A stretch of 64,000 bases of DNA from Aliirhizobium wenxiniae (GTDB lineage: Bacteria > Pseudomonadota > Alphaproteobacteria > Rhizobiales > Rhizobiaceae), in the NCBI RefSeq assembly GCF_014201355.1, contig NZ_JACHEG010000006.1, positions 235,905 through 299,904 on the forward strand, read 5' to 3'. Under the pieces are notes generated by a model, which had not been told where the DNA came from, ran no database searches, and saw only the letters and a list, made by a program, of their open reading frames with translations. Below, piece by piece: positions 62,106-64,000 of the stretch. Both the position numbers and the translations under genes were made by a program. Numbering within the stretch: position 1 is the stretch's first letter; every line of letters begins with the position of its first letter.

Positions 62106-62534
62106 CTCAAGCTCCTTGCTGACGACACGGTACGTGGAGACACAAAGCCTCGGTGTCGCTGCTCTTTAAATAGAACCTCGGTCAAGAGGGATTACCCCTT
62201 GAAATCCGGATGCACCTATCTGCGGAGTTCATAAATGCGTTCTGACTTCGCAGCCTGGAAACTAGACGCTATGGACTGCTGACCTGTTTCAACCTTGTCA
62301 CCGCACCTCCCCTAAAAAGCGCTGATGGCGCTGGTCGCGATAGCGCGGTCGCTATGGTGAACATGCGGTGGGCGCTGTTATCACTTCGCCGAGAACAGCG
62401 ACGTCGTTAGCCTTGCAGGGGTACGGAACCCAATTCGTAAATGTACTAGGCCTCTGTTTTCATTGTTACCGCCCGCTATTTCTGGTTTTTTGGCAACCTC
62501 ACACCCGTCCATGCGGCCCTAAAACCATCGCAGC
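62106..62534. other. intergenic, nothing seen
   Basis: About 430 bases between paoA and glf. Contains no open frame of note and no repeat that I can support. It must hold the paoA promoter; none is recognisable. Confidence 0.4.
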
Positions 62535-63659
62535 CTAAGATCTCGCTATCCATTTCGACACATGGACAAGTGACTGGTTGATGACCTGGTGCATATCCAG
62601 ATACTGATAAGTGCCGCACCTCCCGATGAAAAACATCTGATCATCGGTGGCAGCTCTGGCGGCGTATCGCTCATAAAGGCTTTGGTACATTAGATCCCGA
62701 TCTTTGATCGGATAGTAGCGCTCGAGACTATTTTCGCGATAGCAGCAGGGCTCTTCGATTGTTCGCAGCACATTTGAAGTTTCGTGCACTCGATGTCCGG
62801 GGAGCGCATGCCACCATGTCTCTCGTGTGTAGGGACCAGCATCTGTGTAGTTGATCGTTGCCAGACCCTCAGCCGTCGCAGCCAGATGGTGACTGACGTG
62901 AAAGCGAATAGACCGATAGGGCAGCTCGCCGAGATCGAATTCATAAAATTCATCTATCGGCATGCTGTTGAAGCAGGCATCGTAGCCAGCCATATCGTCC
63001 TGAGAGAACGATGTAGTCAACCGGACGGATATTCGGTCATGATCGAGTATCCTTTCGAACGCTCTCGTATAGCCATCCGTTGGCAACGCCTGGAATGTGT
63101 CGCTGCGAAAATAGCGCGGATCACGATCGGTGCGTATTTGCAAACGACGAACCACGGCGGCATCCATTTCGGACAGATCCAGCTGCCACATCTTCTTGGT
63201 ATAGGGACGGAAAAAGAGATCGGTCAGCTCCTTTCCGATCGTGGAATAGAGATGATCTTCAGCGCTGATGACCGGTGACCGTGGAAGGGCTACCGAAGCA
63301 AGATAGGACATCGCGTCATCTGCCGTTTCAAGTCTGGTGCCAAACACGGCATTTATCGTATCGAGATTCACCGGCAAAGGTACTTTGCGACCGTCGTCTA
63401 GGAGCGCCACAACTTGATGCTCATATGGCAGCCACCCGGTGAATTGCGATAGCCATCCGACAACCCGATCGTTGGAGGTATGGAACAGGTGCGGCCCATA
63501 ACGGTGAATGCGCACTCCGCAGTCGTGGACATAGTCAAAGCAGTTACCGGCGATATGGTCACGTTTATCGATGACATCGACTTGGTGGCCTGCGTTCGCG
63601 AGCTCCCGAGCATGTACCGCACCGGCGAAACCGGCCCCGACAACAAGAAGCTTGGCCAT
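62535..63659 (-). CDS. glf: UDP-galactopyranose mutase
   Basis: 374 residues, family length. FAD-binding AKLLVVGAGFAGAVHARELA, then GNCFDYVHDCGVRIHRYGPH LFHT, and FFRPYTKKMWQLDLSEMDAA. Late motif RTIEEPCCYRENSLERYYPI. Converts UDP-galactopyranose to UDP-galactofuranose for surface polysaccharide. AAAGGA precedes the ATG. The following minus-strand gene is cut by the window edge and may be a glycosyltransferase of the same cluster. Confidence 0.95.
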   Translation of the reverse strand: MAKLLVVGAGFAGAVHARELANAGHQVDVIDKRDHIAGNCFDYVHDCGVRIHRYGPHLFHTSNDRVVGWLSQFTGWLPYEHQVVALLDDGRKVPLPVNLDTINAVFGTRLETADDAMSYLASVALPRSPVISAEDHLYSTIGKELTDLFFRPYTKKMWQLDLSEMDAAVVRRLQIRTDRDPRYFRSDTFQALPTDGYTRAFERILDHDRISVRLTTSFSQDDMAGYDACFNSMPIDEFYEFDLGELPYRSIRFHVSHHLAATAEGLATINYTDAGPYTRETWWHALPGHRVHETSNVLRTIEEPCCYRENSLERYYPIKDRDLMYQSLYERYAARAATDDQMFFIGRCGTYQYLDMHQVINQSLVHVSKWIARS

Positions 63660-63671
63660 CGCCTTATCCTT

Positions 63672-64000
63672 TCATGTATGAGGCAACGATGGGATTACGC
63701 CGGCGATCGGCAAGATCAAACTTTGGCTTAAAAATCCGGCCTTCGCAGCATGCTTGACTGCAGCAAACCACCTGACCGGCTGAGATCTATTTGTGAGCCG
63801 GAACAGGACGTCCAATCCGACCCGACGCGCCAACGCCAGCCCACTGAGATGGCGACCGCTACGGATCGTACCTGACAAGATGCGAATGCGAGGAACACTG
63901 ACACCGTTGATCCTCGCACCACGCGCGTCCTTTATCCATTCCATCGTAGCGTCCATCTCGTCCATGGCACTGTGTCTTTGAGTGTCACGCATGAACTGGT
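63672..64000 (-). CDS. unassigned protein, 3' part (5' runs off window)
   Basis: The frame is open to the right edge. Visible: MDEMDATMEWIKDARGARIN then VPRIRILSGTIRSGRHLSGL and LARRVGLDVLFRLTNRSQPV RWFAAVKHAA. Basic and helical C-terminus. A glycosyltransferase related to galactofuranose use is possible from context only; no motif confirms it. The stop at 63672 lies 12 bases before glf, so they are probably one operon. Confidence 0.4.
   Translation of the reverse strand, partial: QFMRDTQRHSAMDEMDATMEWIKDARGARINGVSVPRIRILSGTIRSGRHLSGLALARRVGLDVLFRLTNRSQPVRWFAAVKHAAKAGFLSQSLILPIAGVIPSLPHT

Noticed and set aside
1-64000. CRISPR array, tRNA, rRNA or replication origin (repABC)
   Set aside because: None seen: no regularly spaced repeats, no cloverleaf or rRNA sequence recognised, and no RepA, RepB or RepC-like protein.

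Overview
The window looks like accessory DNA (megaplasmid, chromid or genomic island) from a Rhizobiaceae member (Rhizobium, Sinorhizobium or Agrobacterium relative). Evidence: an imuA-imuB-dnaE2 mutasome and a dinB operon each behind a GTTC-N7-GTTC LexA box of the alphaproteobacterial type, DUF982 and DUF6894 proteins, PaoABC, repeated GGAAC-N18/19-TT promoters like those of the alphaproteobacterial general stress sigma factor (RpoE2/EcfG), and a tandem hairpin array with CUCCUCCUCCC loops like the cuckoo/CcsR small RNAs. There is no rRNA, tRNA, CRISPR array or replication origin.

Layout. 0-18 kb: short stress-type genes (cupin, DUF883, MOSC, DUF1206, a PNPOx-GST-DedA-MgtC operon, GNAT, three small overlapping genes, DUF982) mixed with many broken genes (cold-shock protein, L,D-transpeptidase leader, FMN reductase, katE tail, crp, nudix, SDR). 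4.8-6.5 kb: a GAF histidine kinase. 18.6-28 kb: DNA damage block: dnaE2, imuB, imuA, SRAP protein, dinB, then the hairpin array, which shares a bidirectional terminator with dinB. 28-32 kb: remnants fused into one open frame, a DUF900-type lipoprotein hydrolase, and an intact vapBC pair. 32-41 kb: an ECF sigma/RskA anti-sigma operon with alpha/beta hydrolase, DoxX and fasciclin proteins, next to two divergent lipid operons with two cyclopropane synthases, DUF1295, lipocalin, DUF2147 and DUF2177. 41-45 kb: a second ECF sigma with an NrsF-type anti-sigma, divergent from a met-rich secreted protein, cytochrome b and a sulfite-oxidase-fold protein; both directions carry the same TGTAAC-N16-CGnATG promoter. 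45-55 kb: HU, a ligD::ku relic, small secreted and membrane proteins, a probable stress sRNA, NmrA protein, IS110 and PAS relics, stress proteins, a TadG-like protein, and a phd antitoxin beside a dead vapC. 55-62 kb: a molybdenum hydroxylase operon, paoABC-xdhC-moaA-mocA. 62.5-64 kb: UDP-galactopyranose mutase and a partial gene.

How it works together. Most of the content serves stress defence under four readable controls: LexA (translesion synthesis), a GGAAC-type stress sigma (at least eleven candidate promoters, some in front of dead genes), an ECF/RskA pair for membrane lipids, and an ECF/NrsF pair for periplasmic redox. Many accessory genes are broken by single-base indels while long genes are intact. 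This means either real decay of a redundant stress island or local base-call errors; read-level checking decides between them.
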